From: Roseibacillus sp.
GTDB lineage: Bacteria > Verrucomicrobiota > Verrucomicrobiia > Verrucomicrobiales > Akkermansiaceae
Direction of reading: 5' to 3'
Assembly (NCBI GenBank): GCA_029242545.1
Contig: JAQWTV010000085.1
Span: 1 to 64,000, forward strand
DNA: 64,000 nucleotides
This document shows, in pieces, positions 61,572 through 64,000 of this stretch. A program made the position numbers and the translations under genes. Numbering within the stretch: position 1 is the stretch's first letter; each line of letters begins with the position of its first letter. The notes below the pieces were generated by a model. It was not told the DNA's origin and searched no databases. It saw only the letters and a list, made by a program, of their open reading frames with translations.

Positions 61572-62798
61572 TTATCTGGCTCCAATACAGAAAAGGTGCT
61601 CCTCACCGCGGAGAAGCCACTGCCCCCGCGTGATCACGGGCGAGGCGTGCATCCCCTCTCCGAGTTCATTCTTCGCTACCTCGGCATATTCCTCTCCGGG
61701 CTTGATCACGGTCATGACCCCGCTTTCCGAGACGAAGCAGACGTGCCCCTGCACTGTAATTGCCGACGCCCCGTGCTCGCGACCAATCCGTTGATTCCAC
61801 ACCAGCCTACCTGTTCCGGCCTCCAGGCAGCTGGCCTTGCCACTATCAGATACCACCATGAAATATTTGCCGATACTGGCTGGACTCGGCACATAGGAAG
61901 GGTCCTTACGGGTCCGCCACCTGACATGTGACTTGGTCACATTACCTGAGCCCCGCGGATCGATAGCCAGCATATGCCGCTGGGGGAACCCGCACGTCAT
62001 GAAGAGAAGGTCCCCGTTATAAACCAGAGAGGCCACGAACTGATCCGTAGGTCCGTCGATCACCCAATGCCGCTTTCCGGTATCAGGATCGTAGCTCGCT
62101 ACCGTCTTATCCCCGGAAAGAACCATCTGATTGCGCCCTTCAATCGTCCAGATCACCGGAGTGCAGTAACTTCGGGTCCGATTCAGGCGCATTGTCTTCC
62201 AAACTTCCTCTCCCGTATTCTTGTCCAATGCCACGATGTAGGAATCGCCATCGTGATCTCCATTAACAATCACCTTGTCCTTCCATAGAATAGGGCTCGA
62301 ACAATAACCGTGCACACTGGAGAACACCCCGGGGCGCTTCTCCCACCTCCGTGTTCCCTCAAAATCATATGCCGCCACATACATTTCGTCACCATCAAGA
62401 AAACTTACATAGACCAGGTCTCCATCCGTAACCGGAGTGGACGAGGCCAGGCTGTTACGCCGGTGGATTGGCTCACGGGAGGAAGTCAACACCGTCTCTA
62501 CCCACTTCTCCTCGCCACTACGGCGATCCAGACAGAGCAGAACCCTCCGCTCTTCTACTGCTGCCACCACAAAAACATGATCCTTCCACACGACGGGTGA
62601 AGCGTGCCCCTTGCCCGGCAGGCTCTTCTTCCAAATCGTATTTTTCTGCACGTTCCATTGCAGCGGCACCACCTCGTCTGGACTGGAACCATCACCTCGC
62701 GCGCCCCGCCAGGAGGGCCAGCTATCCTCCGCATCTGCAGGGAGAACCAGTCCAAGACAGCCAGTGAGTAGACCAAGGGAGACAATCGCAAACCTCAT
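61572..62798 (-). CDS. Secreted PQQ-like beta-propeller protein (paralogue 3)
   Basis: A 408-residue protein with signal peptide (FAIVSLGLLTGCLGLVLPADA, about 3-23). The propeller starts 'SWPSWRGARGDGSSPDEV'. Blades include 'LLCLDRRSGEEKWVETVL', 'VAAYDFEGTRRWEKRPG', 'IVALDKNTGEEVWKTMRL', 'VASYDPDTGKRHWVIDGP' and 'ASCLEAGTGRLVWNQRIG'. It shares the W-x-SWRG start with the other two paralogues but is more divergent. No catalytic motif is recognised. It lies 86 bp downstream of the FtsK-like gene on the same strand. Confidence 0.9.
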   Translation of the reverse strand: MRFAIVSLGLLTGCLGLVLPADAEDSWPSWRGARGDGSSPDEVVPLQWNVQKNTIWKKSLPGKGHASPVVWKDHVFVVAAVEERRVLLCLDRRSGEEKWVETVLTSSREPIHRRNSLASSTPVTDGDLVYVSFLDGDEMYVAAYDFEGTRRWEKRPGVFSSVHGYCSSPILWKDKVIVNGDHDGDSYIVALDKNTGEEVWKTMRLNRTRSYCTPVIWTIEGRNQMVLSGDKTVASYDPDTGKRHWVIDGPTDQFVASLVYNGDLLFMTCGFPQRHMLAIDPRGSGNVTKSHVRWRTRKDPSYVPSPASIGKYFMVVSDSGKASCLEAGTGRLVWNQRIGREHGASAITVQGHVCFVSESGVMTVIKPGEEYAEVAKNELGEGMHASPVITRGQWLLRGEEHLFCIGAR

Positions 62799-62884
62799 GC
62801 AGGTATCCTAGCTCCTCACCTACGCCCTTTATCAAGCATTCCCCGTCGCAGAATGAAGAAAGAAAGCCCGACAGGAGAATAAGT

Positions 62885-64000
62885 TCATCCAACCAGGCCG
62901 CTCAGCGACTTCCCAACCTTCTCCACCCACTCATTACCGGGCAACGCATAAGGCCGGAAGGTTTCCAGATATCCTTCATGCTCATTGTAGAAGAGGGCAC
63001 GGTGCAGACCAAGATTGCTTGCTGCCGGGCTATCAACCAGGGCGGCAGAGTCATTTTGACTCATCTGAAAGATGACCCGCATCTCAAATTCGCTGAGAGA
63101 TTTCCGACTCAGGAAGCGGTTGACGTTGTTATAGGTATCCACCGTTGCGATCACATGCAGCCCATAACTCGTTCCCTCAGTAACGATCTCGTTAAGTTGC
63201 GCACCCGGCCCCGGCCCCGCCGTATCACTGTCGAACGAGAAATCAAAGTCGTCCTCGTGCTTAAGTTTCTTAAACCTCTGAAGACTATGAATAAGGAGGA
63301 AAACCGGCGGATCCTTGGCGGCCGCCTCCTCATCTGAGGCCCTTCGCTTCATTTCCTCTCCCAGCTCACCCATTACCCGGGGGAGATCACTGTTTCTGAC
63401 GAGTTCAACCTGCTGTGGAATCGCCTCGACCACACTCTGAAGAAACGCACCCTCCGAAGAGCCGGGCGTAGTTCCATCGCACACCACGAAACGAATCCCG
63501 TCTCTGGAAGACTGCGCCGACAGGCACACCAGTGAAATAGCCAGCATTGCCAGAGCGGCCTCCTCACGCTGTCCGATGACAATGAGATTACTCCCACTCT
63601 GACGATGAAAGGTCGCCTCCGTTGGCCCCTTGATTGAGTTTGGAGAACCCAACCAGGATCGCTTGGGATCCGCGGGAGCCACCGCGCCGGCACCGAGGAG
63701 GCGTTTCAGGAGGACGTTCTCGCCCACATCAGCAGGCGAATTCCCTTCAAAGACAATCGGAGCGGCACAATCATAGGAATTCTTCTCTGCGATCGTTATA
63801 ACCTGCTTAAGGGCCTCATCCCTCTCTTCATCCGGAAGCCAGACTACCTGGAATGGACTATTGGCTTCCAGTGCCCCCGCACTATCGTTGTAGATTCCCT
63901 CTCCAGGGCGGGTCAGCATCCGGGGAGCGGGATTGGAGTCGTCCATAATGAGATAGGCATCGGTCTCGTTACATTGCAGGGCAACTCGAATCACCATCTG
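62885..64000 (-). CDS. C-terminal part of an FtsK/SpoIIIE-like protein, 5' end off window
   Basis: About 371 C-terminal residues are visible; the frame stays open to the right edge, with a Gln codon immediately before the first Met, so the start is outside. The visible part looks like the last, degenerate P-loop domain of a multi-domain FtsK/SpoIIIE-like ATPase. The Walker A position reads 'NLIVIGQREEAALAMLAISLVCLSAQ', without GxxGxGK[ST]. The Walker B position reads 'VFLLIHSLQRFKKLK', without acidic residues. 'GTSYGLHVIATVDTYNNVNRFLS...FEMRVIFQMSQNDSAALVDSP' matches the conserved end of the family. Active domains, if any, lie upstream off-window. A DNA- or protein-translocating motor is plausible. 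Confidence 0.75.
   Translation of the reverse strand, partial: QMVIRVALQCNETDAYLIMDDSNPAPRMLTRPGEGIYNDSAGALEANSPFQVVWLPDEERDEALKQVITIAEKNSYDCAAPIVFEGNSPADVGENVLLKRLLGAGAVAPADPKRSWLGSPNSIKGPTEATFHRQSGSNLIVIGQREEAALAMLAISLVCLSAQSSRDGIRFVVCDGTTPGSSEGAFLQSVVEAIPQQVELVRNSDLPRVMGELGEEMKRRASDEEAAAKDPPVFLLIHSLQRFKKLKHEDDFDFSFDSDTAGPGPGAQLNEIVTEGTSYGLHVIATVDTYNNVNRFLSRKSLSEFEMRVIFQMSQNDSAALVDSPAASNLGLHRALFYNEHEGYLETFRPYALPGNEWVEKVGKSLSGLVG

Overview
The window looks like a chromosomal segment of a member of the Verrucomicrobiota (Verrucomicrobiae-like). This is inferred from family content: small sigma factors paired with a FecR protein or a Ser/Thr kinase, WA/DP-repeat secreted proteins, a pseudopilin ending in a F-M-D-G-H motif, DUF3500, NIPSNAP-fused propellers, paired sulfatases and several W-x-SWRG PQQ-like propellers. 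No rRNA, tRNA, CRISPR array, transposase or phage gene was found. The DNA is moderately GC-rich and densely coding, and many start codons have little or no Shine-Dalgarno sequence.

Layout. 1-4.1 kb (minus): a tightly overlapping sigma/FecR operon followed by two repeat proteins, the second cut by the left edge. 4.3-6.4 kb (minus): a secreted propeller with two NIPSNAP domains. 6.6-11.6 kb: pyruvate kinase, a CNNM/CBS protein, FmdB-like protein, ribosomal protein S14 and fumarase. 11.7-17.7 kb (minus): a small secreted protein, GlnRS overlapping an M20 peptidase, a small membrane protein, a membrane-anchored amidase and a lysine-rich histone-H1-like protein. 17.8-23.5 kb: an rRNA methyltransferase, S16, a lone pseudopilin (minus), a cyclophilin lipoprotein, and plsY-gpsA for phospholipid synthesis.

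23.7-37.0 kb (plus) is a nine-gene collinear cluster: coiled-coil membrane protein, MoxR ATPase, large membrane protein, ABC ATPase, ABC-2-like permease, DUF58 protein, TPR protein, BatA-like VWA protein and a double-VWA/amidotransferase-like protein. It combines a MoxR/DUF58/VWA chaperone module with an ABC module and is the best candidate for a poorly described envelope system.

37.1-43.7 kb is an assimilatory sulfate/cysteine cluster: cysE, an Rrf2 regulator, and cysJ-cysI-cysH-cysK. A perfect 16-bp palindrome sits just before cysJ. 43.8-47.7 kb (minus) is a sigma factor, a Ser/Thr kinase with PEGA and degenerate FGE-like domains, and an OsmC protein, all with overlapping ends.

47.9-64 kb is an accessory-like region: DUF3500, a rhodanese lipoprotein, three PQQ-like propellers, two tandem sulfatases, a CYTH protein, a DUF6600 protein with a roughly 400-residue charged helix, a divergent Nramp-like transporter, an unrecognised 337-aa protein, and the C-terminal end of an FtsK/SpoIIIE-like protein cut by the right edge. 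The genes around 51.9-54.7 and 57.7-59.1 kb look markedly richer in C-ending codons than the rest.
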